Shown here piece after piece: positions 1-7,651 of a DNA stretch of 64,000 bases. The notes beneath the pieces were generated by a model. It was not told the DNA's origin. It ran no database searches and was given only the letters and a program-made list of their open reading frames with translations. A program made the translations under genes and the position numbers. Position 1 is the first letter of the stretch; every line of letters starts with the position of its first letter. Source of the stretch: a virus; the IMG/VR virus record IMGVR_UViG_3300035670_000060, positions 1 to 64,000 of that record, one strand, 5' to 3'.

Positions 1-25
1 AAAATCTTCATCTAGCAGTAGATGT

Positions 26-331
26 TTAAGTATCTTGCTTTCGATCCGCATTCTCTTTTTCTTTCTCAATTTGTGATTCAAGAATTGATAATACTACATC
101 ACCCATCATCTTGTCAAAGTCTTTTTTATCCGATTCATTGAGAGTTTTTTCATAATCACCGATTGTATTGTACTCAAAATGAAGTATCGCTTCTTCACCA
201 GTTTCTTCTACATTCATTACGCCAAAATAAAATTTAACACCATCATGTATACCACTAATCAATTCTAAAACTGCGGTATTGGCTACGGTATGATCATAGT
301 CGGTAACTCGATAGTCAACATTAATCTTCAT
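26..331 (-). CDS. Hypothetical protein downstream of uvsX
   Basis: A 101-residue acidic protein that I do not recognise. An upstream in-frame extension is open, but I place the start at the ATG at 331 (MKINVDYR), which has a purine-rich site (GAGGAAGAAGAGC) directly before it and overlaps the uvsX stop by 11 bases. The protein has a mixed beta/alpha look and a charged C-terminal helix ([19 protein letters not shown]). There are no membrane segments and no catalytic motif I can name. The overlap with uvsX suggests translational coupling and an accessory role in the recombination operon, but that is inference. Confidence 0.7.
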   Translation of the reverse strand: MKINVDYRVTDYDHTVANTAVLELISGIHDGVKFYFGVMNVEETGEEAILHFEYNTIGDYEKTLNESDKKDFDKMMGDVVLSILESQIEKEKENADRKQDT

Positions 332-1373
332 GCTCTTCTTCCTCAGGTGGTTGTTCAAATTGGCCATACAAGAATTCTTTCTTGCATACTTCATCAATCA
401 TATCCAGGAGTTCTTTCGTCCAGTATTTTTCAGGGTTGTCATTGATTGATTTACCAAAGACTTTTGTGCCGTCTGGTAATTCATATCGTGTGGATACTTT
501 CTTGATAATGTTATACTTTTCTGCAATGTCAAGAAGCCCGTAGTATCGATCCAACCCTTTGTCATAGGTAATTTTGACTTCCACATCTTTATTCTCCTTA
601 GTCAATCGGCTTTTATACAACCTAGCCTTTACAATGTTACCAATCACTTCAGTTCCATCTTTCTCTTTTTTCTTTGAAAGATATACAATCGTCGATGCGG
701 TATACTTTAGACCAGAACCACCAGACATTTCTTTAGTTGGTACATAAGCACCAACAACATCATACACATGATTTGTTACAATTAATGGTACGTTAATTTT
801 AGCAAGTTTCAAATTCAGTACACGAAATGTAGCCTTAATCAATTGTGATTTAGTCATGTCTCGTGTTTCTTTACCCTCCGAACTATCTTCCATTTCTTTG
901 GTTGAAGATAATTGGCCTTGAGAATCAAGCACCATCATCATCGGTTTACGTTTATCTTTTGATTGCGCTGCATACTTATCAATGATTTGCAATGCGGTAT
1001 GCCTAAACTTTTGAATGGTATCTGGTTCTGATATGACGATTCGTTTGGTATCAATGCCTCTTGATTCCATCATATGTTTTGTAACTGCTGCTTCAGTGTC
1101 AAAGTAAATCACACCACCTTCTGGATTATCATCAAGAAACTGTTTGACTACACCTAAAACAAAGAATGTTTTACCTGTCGCTGATTCACCAGCAAATGCT
1201 GTTACTTTGTTATTAGGTACGCCGCCATATATACTGCCGCTGAGTAGACCATTAAGTGCATAAGACCCGGTGTCGATGCAACCCGTATACTCAGCACTAG
1301 CACCTCCATCAGCAAGAATTTTAGTGTCTTCATCTTTCAACTGCTCCACTAACGTTGTAAAAAAATTACTCAT
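321..1373 (-). CDS. uvsX: UvsX, RecA-like recombinase
   Basis: A 350-residue strand-exchange ATPase of the T4 UvsX type. It forms presynaptic filaments on single-stranded DNA during recombination-dependent replication and repair. The Walker A loop GESATGKT is at residues 62-69, followed by a Walker B-like strand ([10 protein letters not shown]) and the L1/L2 loop region with TNHVYDVVG and EMSGGSGL. The C terminus is very acidic (PPEEEEHED), as in RecA-family proteins where that tail tunes DNA access. Its partners in this window are UvsY (24951-25388) and UvsW. The start lies 2 bases from the stop of the upstream membrane-protein gene, so it is probably co-transcribed. The family assignment is secure. 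Confidence 0.95.
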   Translation of the reverse strand: MSNFFTTLVEQLKDEDTKILADGGASAEYTGCIDTGSYALNGLLSGSIYGGVPNNKVTAFAGESATGKTFFVLGVVKQFLDDNPEGGVIYFDTEAAVTKHMMESRGIDTKRIVISEPDTIQKFRHTALQIIDKYAAQSKDKRKPMMMVLDSQGQLSSTKEMEDSSEGKETRDMTKSQLIKATFRVLNLKLAKINVPLIVTNHVYDVVGAYVPTKEMSGGSGLKYTASTIVYLSKKKEKDGTEVIGNIVKARLYKSRLTKENKDVEVKITYDKGLDRYYGLLDIAEKYNIIKKVSTRYELPDGTKVFGKSINDNPEKYWTKELLDMIDEVCKKEFLYGQFEQPPEEEEHED

Positions 1374-1375
1374 AA

Positions 1376-2116
1376 CTAATCTCCAAATTTTGTAACATTC
1401 TTTAGTTGATTTTCATCCATTGCTATGGGTTCAATTGTTGTCACACCAGCGTTGGTAATTCTCAATGTGTGATTTGCAGCAATCAATAGCAGAATGGCTA
1501 AAGGATCAAATACACATATTAACATAATAATGATCCACTGTACAGATTTTTCTATCGTATCGAAATCATTCTTATCATATATCAATTCAGCAACATATCG
1601 AATTGCACCAATTTCAGCATTACCTTTATTCTTGGCTTCACGAAGTGGTAAAATCTCTTTCGTTAAGGTTTCAATCTTGTTTTGCGACTCAGTGATCTGT
1701 CTTTCCAATTTTTGGTTGGGTTGAGCATATCCTTCAGATTGCTTGAGTAAAATCGCCAATCGATTTTTTTCGATAGATAATCGTTCGTTAAGGCTATCGA
1801 TTCTGGTAGTGTTCGTAACATAGTCCACACCGGAACCAGAATGAGACTGAGACAAATAGCCAAAAATACCAAGACTAGTAATAATACTGAGAATGATAAC
1901 AGTAGCAGTGAAGTAAATCCGCATAGTAAGGTGAATACTGTGCCAATACCGATAGAGAAAAGACGCAGTGACAAGTTTGCCAATTTCAAGTGAGCCTCCC
2001 ATAATTGCAATTGCGATTGGACTTGCTGTAAAGATTGATATCAATCCTACAATAGAAAAGTATGCTGCAACCGCTGATATACCTACAGCGGTAAAAAATA
2101 GAAGAAGTGTGAACAT
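1376..2116 (-). CDS. Predicted multi-pass membrane protein
   Basis: A 246-residue membrane protein of unknown role. Three hydrophobic segments lie near the N terminus (about residues 3-30, 34-55 and 66-88). A charged, coiled-coil-like stretch follows (about 95-160, with [18 protein letters not shown]), and a fourth segment (about 190-215, [19 protein letters not shown]) comes before a short tail. The coiled region between TM3 and TM4 would lie on one side of the membrane. It sits between uvsX and a small coiled-coil gene in the replication operon, so it could be an early host-interaction or membrane-attachment protein, which is inference only. No signal peptide cleavage site is evident. Confidence 0.75.
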   Translation of the reverse strand: MFTLLLFFTAVGISAVAAYFSIVGLISIFTASPIAIAIMGGSLEIGKLVTASFLYRYWHSIHLTMRIYFTATVIILSIITSLGIFGYLSQSHSGSGVDYVTNTTRIDSLNERLSIEKNRLAILLKQSEGYAQPNQKLERQITESQNKIETLTKEILPLREAKNKGNAEIGAIRYVAELIYDKNDFDTIEKSVQWIIIMLICVFDPLAILLLIAANHTLRITNAGVTTIEPIAMDENQLKNVTKFGD

Positions 2117-2514
2117 TATCGTGTCAGTGATAACACACGGTCAATTTGTTCTTGAATTTTTTCTTTTCGATTTGGCCAATAGATATATTCTTTATCAGGA
2201 TTCTTCATGAGATTAACCAACAAAGGCATGATAAGTTTTTCAAGTTCATTTAGTCTACTCTTAACATCATCTTGCATTTGCTTTCGTTCAGCATCAAGCC
2301 CTAATTTACCATCATTGTATAATGATAAAATTTGATCCATCTTCGCTTCAATTCTTGCAACTGTTTCATTTGATGTTGATACAGCTTCACGTATGACTGT
2401 AGTTTCTAAAGTATTTGGATCGGTGATTTGCTTAACTTCACTTTCATCTACTGCACTAAAACCAAAATCTTCCGATGTTCTAATTCCTAGATACTCTTGT
2501 GGTATGGTACTCAT
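2116..2514 (-). CDS. Hypothetical coiled-coil protein
   Basis: A 132-residue unrecognised protein. The N-terminal half is polar and the C-terminal half is a predicted long helix with heptad-like spacing (residues about 45-100). It ends in a basic segment (WPNRKEKIQEQIDRVLSLTR). The start overlaps the stop of the polymerase C-terminal gene by 4 bases (ATGA), and its own last base is shared with the next gene's start, so it is embedded in a tightly coupled operon from gene 43 to uvsX. No enzymatic motif is visible. Confidence 0.7.
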   Translation of the reverse strand: MSTIPQEYLGIRTSEDFGFSAVDESEVKQITDPNTLETTVIREAVSTSNETVARIEAKMDQILSLYNDGKLGLDAERKQMQDDVKSRLNELEKLIMPLLVNLMKNPDKEYIYWPNRKEKIQEQIDRVLSLTR

Positions 2515-3596
2515 GCGAAAAAACTCTCCAATGTCGCAACTGGTTCTGTGTTCCAGTTAATAGTTGAAATAACATTACGCAATGGTTCAACAAATGTTTT
2601 ATCAAACTGCGTATCATAATCAATATAAATTTCAAAACCAAATTCTTTGGGAAGTACCGTCGGAATCGACAGCACATTCTCTTGAAATGGATTAGGCGTT
2701 TTCATGTAGCAGAATTTAATCTTTTCACCTTCTTTGATTGTTTGATACTTCTTTGTCAGTTTGTGCTTTTCTAACAAATGATTATAGACAAGTGCGCCAC
2801 GAACATGAATTGGTGTTCCTTTTACATAAAGATCCTTTGCGTCACGATATTTAGTTAGACCAGAAACACCTCTAGGAAATGCAACATCTTCAAATGATAG
2901 TGAATGAAACTCAGTTCTAAAGTTTGCAATGTAGTCTTGCAATTCGGATTCATCACCTTTCATTACAATCTTTAGAGCGTCTTTAATTTTATCACGGCAC
3001 ACAGCGGGCGTTGAAGACTTGACTGCTTCAATACCCAGGATCTTCATTTTTGGTTCAGCAAAGCGAACACCTTCAGAATCGTAGACGTTTAGAATGTAAT
3101 GCTTCTTACCAGTCCAGATACCTTTGTCTGCAATGACTTCACGCTTCATTTGCATTTTCTGGTCAAATGCATTCATATAATTTTTAAGTTCTTCGTATGA
3201 TTTATCTATGAAGGGTTCAATCTTCGCATCACACGCACGATTTAACAAGTCAACAATTTCATTTGTTGATTTATCTGGCCATACTTTTTCAACAAGAGGA
3301 CCAAGATTGAGATATATTGAATCTGTGTCGGCTGCTATGACGTAATCTATACCATTTGTTTTCAACAGTTTATTCATAAACTCGTTAAGTTTATTTTCTA
3401 TCCATCGAATAGACAATTGACCTGATAGCGTAATAGCTTCGGCTTGACGAATATCAAAAAATCGAAAGTATTGATTACCAAGGGCACCGTAAGCGGAGTT
3501 CAGTTGCACTTTTTTCGCTAACTGTAGATTTTTATACTTTGATATATTTTTGATCAGTTCTTCTTTTCGCTTTAGAAGTTGCTCTTTTTCAGACAT
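2511..3596 (-). CDS. 43B: DNA polymerase, C-terminal part (split gp43, fingers-palm-thumb)
   Basis: The downstream half of a T4-type family B DNA polymerase, 361 residues from the ATG at 3596. It carries motif B (AKKVQLNSAYGALG, about residues 27-40), motif C (AADTDSIYL, catalytic aspartates 90 and 92), the KKxY-type motif GKKHYIL and the thumb. It ends in LESFFA, a good sliding-clamp-binding tail. Motif A and the 3'-5' exonuclease are missing because they lie in the gene at 4098-5537. The start overlaps the oxygenase stop (ATGTCTGA) and has no clear ribosome-binding site, so I infer termination-reinitiation. The first 25 residues are a charged helix that would cap the fingers. The two proteins must assemble to give an active enzyme. 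Confidence 0.93.
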   Translation of the reverse strand: MSEKEQLLKRKEELIKNISKYKNLQLAKKVQLNSAYGALGNQYFRFFDIRQAEAITLSGQLSIRWIENKLNEFMNKLLKTNGIDYVIAADTDSIYLNLGPLVEKVWPDKSTNEIVDLLNRACDAKIEPFIDKSYEELKNYMNAFDQKMQMKREVIADKGIWTGKKHYILNVYDSEGVRFAEPKMKILGIEAVKSSTPAVCRDKIKDALKIVMKGDESELQDYIANFRTEFHSLSFEDVAFPRGVSGLTKYRDAKDLYVKGTPIHVRGALVYNHLLEKHKLTKKYQTIKEGEKIKFCYMKTPNPFQENVLSIPTVLPKEFGFEIYIDYDTQFDKTFVEPLRNVISTINWNTEPVATLESFFA

Positions 3597-4101
3597 AATG
3601 GAAGTATGTGCTTGCAATGTATTTTGGTTTAGATGTTGGCTTGAGACCTTCATGTGGCAAAAACCACATTGGAGGAAACACTAGTATATTACCACACTCA
3701 GCATTAAAAGTCAATACTTCATCTTCTGGTAAGTAGAATTTGGTACCAGCTTCATTATCATTTAAGTAAATTAGAAATGAAAGATATCGAGTACAGGTTT
3801 CCATACCGGCAACATCAACATGCAAAGGAAATGAATGTATATTTGGTGTATAACGTTTAATTCTGATACCTTCTATTCTACGTTTTTTTGGTAATAAAGA
3901 AAATTTATCGTAAATAGAACAGTAATGATTTGCTAAGTCTTTACATATACCAATGATATCAGCAGACTCTTTTTCCCAGTGAACAATCTCTAACTGGTCA
4001 AACATATCATAACTTTTATCAAGTTCTTTTTCTGATTCGAACTTATCGATTAGATAGTCACAGAAATACTGTGGTAAAATTTTTTCGTATAACTGAATCA
4101 T
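3589..4101 (-). CDS. 2OG-Fe(II) dioxygenase (prolyl-4-hydroxylase-like) between the polymerase halves
   Basis: A 170-residue iron and 2-oxoglutarate-dependent oxygenase of the P4H type. The metal-binding triad reads His94-x-Asp96 (PLHVDVAG) and His150 (FLPHEGLKP), with Lys158/Lys160 in the usual 2-oxoglutarate-binding position. The core strands RYLSFLIYLND, AGTKFYL and GNILVFPP are typical of the double-stranded beta-helix. Length is normal for phage members, and no residue of the triad is missing. Its ATG overlaps the stop of the polymerase N-terminal gene (ATGA), and its TGA overlaps the start of the C-terminal gene, so it is translated between the two halves. The substrate is unknown; protein side chains or modified bases are both possible. 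Confidence 0.88.
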   Translation of the reverse strand: MIQLYEKILPQYFCDYLIDKFESEKELDKSYDMFDQLEIVHWEKESADIIGICKDLANHYCSIYDKFSLLPKKRRIEGIRIKRYTPNIHSFPLHVDVAGMETCTRYLSFLIYLNDNEAGTKFYLPEDEVLTFNAECGNILVFPPMWFLPHEGLKPTSKPKYIASTYFHYV

Positions 4102-5537
4102 AGAGCATTCAACTTTTCATTTATTAGTTCAAGTTCTTTTTGACATTCAATCATAAGTCTTTTATACTTAGACCTATCATTATACATTGTTTCCATCATT
4201 TCAGGTAAAAAGCCCTGTGCATCTCTTCGAAATAAATGACCGTTTGCAGCCATGCAATGTTCACCATGATAAGTTTTTTCATGATTCAATAAATTATCAA
4301 CAGTTATATTATAATGTTCACCATCAATGATAGTATCTGGGCTGATGTTGTATTGCATAATCAAATGTGGATATAGACTGTTTAAATCAAACGAAACAAC
4401 CCAGTCATACATACCAACAATTGGTTCTTTTACATAACCGCCAGCATACTGTGCGTCTTTACTTGTATTAACCTTTTGTGGTACAACAATCTTTTTATCC
4501 ATCAGATGGTTATGTATCAACGTATCCCACATTCGTACCTGAGTAAATACATCCGTGATATTTACTTTTGCGTCATATGCAAGAGCCAATACCATTTCAA
4601 TTAACTTCATCTTATCTTCAAGTCTATCAACTAATTCAACATCTTTGATGTTGTATTCAATAAACTTTTGATGATTTAATTTATATAACTGATGGAGACT
4701 CTCGTACTCGGAGTAGTCAAGTTTCTTTTCACCAAGTTCAACATTAGCAATATGATCAAGTCTGTACGCTTCTTGTTGCGAATATGTAAATTTCCTGTAC
4801 ATCTCTAAGTAATCAAGCGTAGCAATACCTGTGAGTTCAAATACGGTTTGTGATTTGCCTGAAATGGTTGTAGTTCTTTCACCAATAAGTTTCCATGGTG
4901 AAAGTCTTTTTGCAGTTGCTTCACCAAACAATCGATATATTCTATTGTACAAATATGGTATGTCAAAGAATTGAATATTCCAGCCTGTAATGATATCTGG
5001 TGCAGTCATCTCCCATTCTTCGAGAAAGCGAAGAACCAATGATGATTCGTCTTTACATTTTTGATACCATACATCATCACGACGATTATTAAAATCACCT
5101 AAACCAAATACTTGAATTTTATTATCGCATTTGAACGTAATAGCCGTGATCGGTTCAACAGCATCAGCTGGTTCAGGAAAACCATTCTCTGAGCCAACTT
5201 CAATATCAATGTTTGCAATTTTAATTAGGGATGGATCATAGTCTACTTTACCAGGATAAGTTTCATTGATATAAGCGTAAGCATACTGTGTAGTGCCGTA
5301 AACTTTGAAGTTTTTAACCTCTTCATACTTACTTATAAATTCAGCAGCATCACGCATGGTACCTTGCTTCACAGGTGAAACAAAGTAGCCCTCAATGGTA
5401 CGATAATCAGTTTTGGTTCGTGATGGTATGTAAAGTGTTGGATTGTATTCAATTTTATCTTTGAATCGTTTACCATTCTCATAACCACGAACAAGAATCT
5501 GATTACCGTGTCTTGCAAAGTTTGTATAGAATTTCAT
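4098..5537 (-). CDS. 43A: DNA polymerase, N-terminal part (split gp43, exonuclease and palm motif A)
   Basis: The upstream half of the T4-type family B replicative polymerase, 479 residues. The exonuclease is complete: Asp111-x-Glu113 (NIDIEVGSE), ExoII GWNIQFFD (185-192) and ExoIII YNIKD (295-299). Palm motif A is SFDLNSLYPHL, with the catalytic Asp at 384. The protein stops after MYNDRSKYKRLMIECQKELE and a few more residues, in the fingers helix before motif B, which is encoded at 2511-3596. The two halves add to 840 residues, a normal length for gp43 of this group. The start shares a base with the stop of the LSm-like gene (TAATG). Nothing indicates decay, so this looks like a functional split. 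Confidence 0.94.
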   Translation of the reverse strand: MKFYTNFARHGNQILVRGYENGKRFKDKIEYNPTLYIPSRTKTDYRTIEGYFVSPVKQGTMRDAAEFISKYEEVKNFKVYGTTQYAYAYINETYPGKVDYDPSLIKIANIDIEVGSENGFPEPADAVEPITAITFKCDNKIQVFGLGDFNNRRDDVWYQKCKDESSLVLRFLEEWEMTAPDIITGWNIQFFDIPYLYNRIYRLFGEATAKRLSPWKLIGERTTTISGKSQTVFELTGIATLDYLEMYRKFTYSQQEAYRLDHIANVELGEKKLDYSEYESLHQLYKLNHQKFIEYNIKDVELVDRLEDKMKLIEMVLALAYDAKVNITDVFTQVRMWDTLIHNHLMDKKIVVPQKVNTSKDAQYAGGYVKEPIVGMYDWVVSFDLNSLYPHLIMQYNISPDTIIDGEHYNITVDNLLNHEKTYHGEHCMAANGHLFRRDAQGFLPEMMETMYNDRSKYKRLMIECQKELELINEKLNAL

Positions 5538-5833
5538 TATGTTATCAATTTACCTTGTGCAACCACTATTCCTGAACCATAAATCTCATTATACTTGTTT
5601 TGGATATCAATTGCAACACTCACATCAAATATAACATGTTGTCGGTTTATTTTTACAATCTTTTGTTCAGAAAAAAACAGCATTGGTTGCATGTTCAATG
5701 CAGGCTTACCAGATTGTGTCATAGCAAGCCCAAGCGTACATGGATTTTCTATCGTATAATGGTTTGCATCTTCACTTGTAATGTCGCCAACAACTTCTTC
5801 ACCCGTTAATAATCTTAGAATTCTGAGGGCCAT
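5537..5833 (-). CDS. LSm-like small beta-barrel protein (paralogue of 23100-23474)
   Basis: A 98-residue protein predicted to be nearly all beta. It opens with RILRLLTGEEVVGDI and continues with alternating short strands, ending in GSGIVVAQGKLIT. The opening pattern (hydrophobic strand, turn with TGEE, V-G-D-I strand) resembles Sm/LSm-like barrels found in T4-like marine phages. The second small protein at 23100-23474 starts the same way (VRLIKLTTSDDLLAEVI). The start at 5833 lies inside the upstream gene and has the site GGAAGGA. It could bind RNA or act as a small oligomer next to the polymerase, but I cannot assign a function. The fold call is tentative. Confidence 0.75.
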   Translation of the reverse strand: MALRILRLLTGEEVVGDITSEDANHYTIENPCTLGLAMTQSGKPALNMQPMLFFSEQKIVKINRQHVIFDVSVAIDIQNKYNEIYGSGIVVAQGKLIT

Positions 5834-6011
5834 GATGTTTTCCTTCCGTCAAATAAATTTGGTCTTTTACTTTGAGTTTTTTCTTTTTGAGTTCACTGAT
5901 TGCTTCATAATATTTTTGAGGATCCATTTCAAGAATGGATATTGCTTTATCTAATTGTAAATGCTCATTGCGGAGATGCTCAAGGTATTCGTCATATTGC
6001 TGCTGTGTCAT
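5799..6011 (-). CDS. Small coiled-coil protein, DUF465/YdcH-like
   Basis: A 70-residue helical protein. Its pattern (YLEHLRNEHLQLDKAISILE, then a KKKKLKVKDQI helix) matches the bacterial DUF465/YdcH type: a helix with HxxLD, a short loop after the D-P pair, and a second helix with LK-x-KLxxKDxI. The last 15 residues are extra. It overlaps the LSm-like gene by 35 bases. DUF465 members are small cytoplasmic proteins of unknown function, frequent in proteobacteria, so this may be host-derived. A terminator lies just upstream (6050-6070), so this gene should begin a new transcript or be reached by read-through. Confidence 0.7.
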   Translation of the reverse strand: MTQQQYDEYLEHLRNEHLQLDKAISILEMDPQKYYEAISELKKKKLKVKDQIYLTEGKHHGPQNSKIING

Positions 6012-6049
6012 ATCAGTCTCCTCTGGTGGTTAATGACAACAGTATGTAT

Positions 6050-6070
6050 AACAAAGGGCCCGAAGGCCCT
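6050..6070 (-). terminator. Rho-independent terminator with UUCG loop
   Basis: On the minus strand AGGGCC-TTCG-GGCCCT forms a perfect 6-bp stem closed by a UUCG tetraloop, followed by TTGTTATA. It lies just downstream of the 39-residue gene and would end the hsp20 transcript before the polymerase operon. Confidence 0.8.
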
Positions 6071-6076
6071 CTGAAA

Positions 6077-6196
6077 TCACTTCATCATAATTTCTTTAGC
6101 TTCTTTGATTCTACCATATCTTGTAGCGATTGCTGCTGCTCTTGCTTCACCGATAAGTTCAAGCCAAGATATAAATTTGTGCCAATATTGTTTCAT
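6077..6196 (-). CDS. Small helical protein (39 residues)
   Basis: A 39-residue reading frame with a good site (AGAGGTG) and a start that overlaps the stop of the previous small gene (ATGA). The product begins MKQYWHKFISWLELIGEARA and ends GRIKEAKEIMMK. It is one amphipathic helix with an Ala-Arg core followed by a second short helix. Small proteins with this W-x-E-x-x-G-x-A-R-A-A pattern occur in proteobacteria and their phages, but I know no function. It sits between a DUF3563-like gene and a terminator, so it is the last gene of the hsp20 transcript. Confidence 0.65.
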   Translation of the reverse strand: MKQYWHKFISWLELIGEARAAAIATRYGRIKEAKEIMMK

Positions 6197-6333
6197 AGCA
6201 CACCTCTATGCTTGAGTTGATTTTCTCTGTAAGCAAAGTCTGCTCTATCTACAGATTTAGCTAAGTATGATTCGATATAGTTTCTGGATGCCTTCACAAA
6301 GTAGTCACTGATGATCTTAAAGATTGGTATCAT
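6193..6333 (-). CDS. DUF3563-like small protein (46 residues)
   Basis: A 46-residue product whose centre, SYLAKSVDRADFAYRENQL, fits the DUF3563 pattern (Y-L-A-x-S-x-D-x-x-D-x-x-x-R). This short family is mostly known from proteobacterial chromosomes and has unknown function. The N terminus is a hydrophobic helix (MIPIFKIISDYF). The reading frame starts inside the end of hsp20 (17-base overlap) and ends in ATGA with the next small gene, so three genes are translationally linked. The tight packing and clear match make it a likely real gene despite its size. Confidence 0.7.
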   Translation of the reverse strand: MIPIFKIISDYFVKASRNYIESYLAKSVDRADFAYRENQLKHRGVL

Positions 6334-6805
6334 TTTCACTCAAAAATTGTCTTTTTGAAGTTTTAGATTCACCGTTCTTTACTTCAATCTTGCGAGGCTT
6401 CTTATGCTCAGGAATAATTCTGTCTAGAGCAATTTTCAACATACCGTTAACCATTTCAGCATTATCGATAACAATCTGATCATCAAGTGCAAAAGTGCGT
6501 GTGAATGCACGATTAGCAATTCCCTTGAACAGGAAATTATCTGTATCGTCATGCGTTTTGCCTGATACGATTAGTTTATTATCTTCAAATGTGATTTCAA
6601 CATCGGAAGTGGAGAAACCTGCAATTGCAAGTTCGATAACGTATTTGTTATCGTCTACTTTGCGAATGTTGTATGGAGGATAGTTTGGAATGTTTTTTGT
6701 GATATCATCATGTAATTTTGACAGCCTATTGTAAGTGTCATCAAAGCCGACAAAGAATTTATCGAAGTCTTTAAATGCGGCTGGTAGTTGTGGTACAAAT
6801 GTCAT
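6317..6805 (-). CDS. hsp20: Hsp20 family small heat shock protein
   Basis: A 162-residue small heat shock protein. The alpha-crystallin domain spans about residues 45-140: YVIELAIAGFSTSDVEITFE, then LIVSGK, and the closing strand GMLKIALDRIIP. A C-terminal I-x-V contact motif (KIEV) is followed by a polar tail. It is an ATP-independent holdase that keeps unfolding proteins soluble, and marine T4-like phages often carry it. The start has the site AAAGGAGAACGAT and follows a terminator, so it probably has its own promoter in the hairpin-rich region upstream. DUF3563-like and 39-residue genes follow in the same transcript. Confidence 0.92.
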   Translation of the reverse strand: MTFVPQLPAAFKDFDKFFVGFDDTYNRLSKLHDDITKNIPNYPPYNIRKVDDNKYVIELAIAGFSTSDVEITFEDNKLIVSGKTHDDTDNFLFKGIANRAFTRTFALDDQIVIDNAEMVNGMLKIALDRIIPEHKKPRKIEVKNGESKTSKRQFLSENDTNL

Positions 6806-6833
6806 ATCGTTCTCCTTTATTAAGCGAGGTTAA

Positions 6834-6860
6834 AAAATTGCCAACCCATAAGGCGTTGGC
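6834..6860 (-). terminator. Rho-independent terminator upstream of hsp20
   Basis: The minus strand reads GCCAAC-(9 nt)-GTTGGC and then AATTTTTTAACC, a 6-bp stem with a U tract. It would stop transcripts coming from the HTH and 49-residue genes. The loop is somewhat long. Confidence 0.7.
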
Positions 6861-6861
6861 A

Positions 6862-6915
6862 CCAGTGGATATTTGAATAGCCTTCACTGGCATGCTATTT
6901 CCCATCCCGATGGGA
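6862..6915 (-). other. Two additional inverted repeats next to the terminator
   Basis: CCAGTG (6862-6867) pairs with CACTGG (6885-6890), and TCCCAT (6900-6905) pairs with ATGGGA (6910-6915). With the terminator this makes three hairpins in about 80 bases between the 49-residue gene and hsp20. The second and third lack U tracts, so they may be mRNA-end stabilisers or protein-binding sites. Confidence 0.55.
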
Positions 6916-6924
6916 TAAAACTAT

Positions 6925-7074
6925 TTAGAAAAATCTTTTAAGAATTTCGTTGGTTTGTTCTTGAATTTGTTTGTGCTGATCAATGATTTTTGCTTCTTGT
7001 TCAACAATTTCAGTTGCTTGATCGAATGCTGTCACTTCATCTGCGCTTGGTAGTTTATTTAAATCGATAGTCAT
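6925..7074 (-). CDS. Small coiled-coil protein (49 residues)
   Basis: A 49-residue acidic-to-basic helical protein beginning MTIDLNKLPSADEV and containing FDQATEIVEQEAKIIDQ, with clear heptad spacing up to LKRFF at its end. The start ATG at 7074 follows AAAAAGGATTGAACT, a usable ribosome-binding site. It fills what would otherwise be a 290-base gap. I do not recognise a family; a small dimeric helix is the only structural statement possible. The hairpins and terminator at 6834-6915 follow it directly. Confidence 0.6.
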   Translation of the reverse strand: MTIDLNKLPSADEVTAFDQATEIVEQEAKIIDQHKQIQEQTNEILKRFF

Positions 7075-7095
7075 AGTTCAATCCTTTTTAAAAAA

Positions 7096-7323
7096 TTATT
7101 TAAATGATGCTTTTTTGCGAGATACCAAATAAGTTGTATTGCCTCTCTTATTTGTTCCACGGCTAACAGTGAAACCTTCTTTTCTAATTTCACTCATGCG
7201 AGCACTTAGATTTTTTACACCAAAACGTGCTTCAGCTTGAGGACCAGAAATGGTCCTACCAGTGTCACACAAGTAAGAAATTAAAAGTTCTTTCTGACTC
7301 TTATCAGATTTTGTCATTGCCAT
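7096..7323 (-). CDS. Small helix-turn-helix protein (HTH_39-like)
   Basis: A 75-residue predicted DNA-binding protein. QKELLISYLCDTGRTISGPQ is the first helix pair, ARFGVKNLSARMSEIRKEGF is the recognition region, and VSRGTNKRGNTTYLV forms a small wing. The pattern (Leu-x-x-Tyr-Leu, Gly, then L-S-A-R-x-x-x-I-R-x-x-G) agrees with the HTH_39 domain common in phages. The start follows GGAGATTTAAAT. It may be an early regulator, since it lies between RegA and hsp20 beside a strong sigma70-type promoter unit. The target is unknown. Confidence 0.75.
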   Translation of the reverse strand: MAMTKSDKSQKELLISYLCDTGRTISGPQAEARFGVKNLSARMSEIRKEGFTVSRGTNKRGNTTYLVSRKKASFK

Positions 7324-7362
7324 ATTTAAATCTCCATCAAAATGAATAACGAATGCTAAAAA

Positions 7363-7620
7363 TTATTTTTTAGCTGCTGGTTCAGCGGGTTTTGCTTCCG
7401 CTGCTTTTTTAGCTTCAGCCTCTGCTTTGCGTTCTTCCGGACGCTTCACTTTTGGCTTTGCTTTCTCGTCAGCCTTAGCGTCTGCTTTAGGAGCATTCGC
7501 TTTTGCTGCTGGAGCCGGTGCTGCTGCAGGTGTCGCCGACGCTGCTGGCGCTTTTGGTGCATCTGCTGCAAAAACTGTAAAAGGGACTGCGAATAATAAA
7601 ACTGCTAATGCTTTCTTCAT
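7363..7620 (-). CDS. Secreted/periplasmic Ala-Pro-Lys-rich protein
   Basis: An 85-residue protein with a textbook signal peptide (MKKALAVLLFAVPFTVFAAD, cleavage expected after AFA/A). A low-complexity chain of Ala, Pro, Lys and Glu follows, ending KPAEPAAKK. The mature part would be an extended, positively charged, disordered periplasmic peptide. The base composition is unlike its neighbours: 7501-7560 is 39/60 G+C. Such proteins are common in proteobacterial genomes and rare in T4-like phages, so acquisition from the host is likely (inference). It has its own strong sigma70-like promoter (7652-7680) and an AAGGAG site. It could act in superinfection control or envelope alteration. Confidence 0.8.
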   Translation of the reverse strand: MKKALAVLLFAVPFTVFAADAPKAPAASATPAAAPAPAAKANAPKADAKADEKAKPKVKRPEERKAEAEAKKAAEAKPAEPAAKK

Positions 7621-7651
7621 TTAAGACTCCTTTTGTTTTGAATAGAGATAC

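Noticed and set aside
1-25. Possible start of a further minus-strand gene (ATG at 11)
   Set aside because: Only three codons are in the window and there is no ribosome-binding site.
2511-5537. Polymerase split read as a frameshift or pseudogene
   Set aside because: Both halves have all catalytic motifs, proper starts and stops coupled to an intact oxygenase gene; nothing looks decayed.
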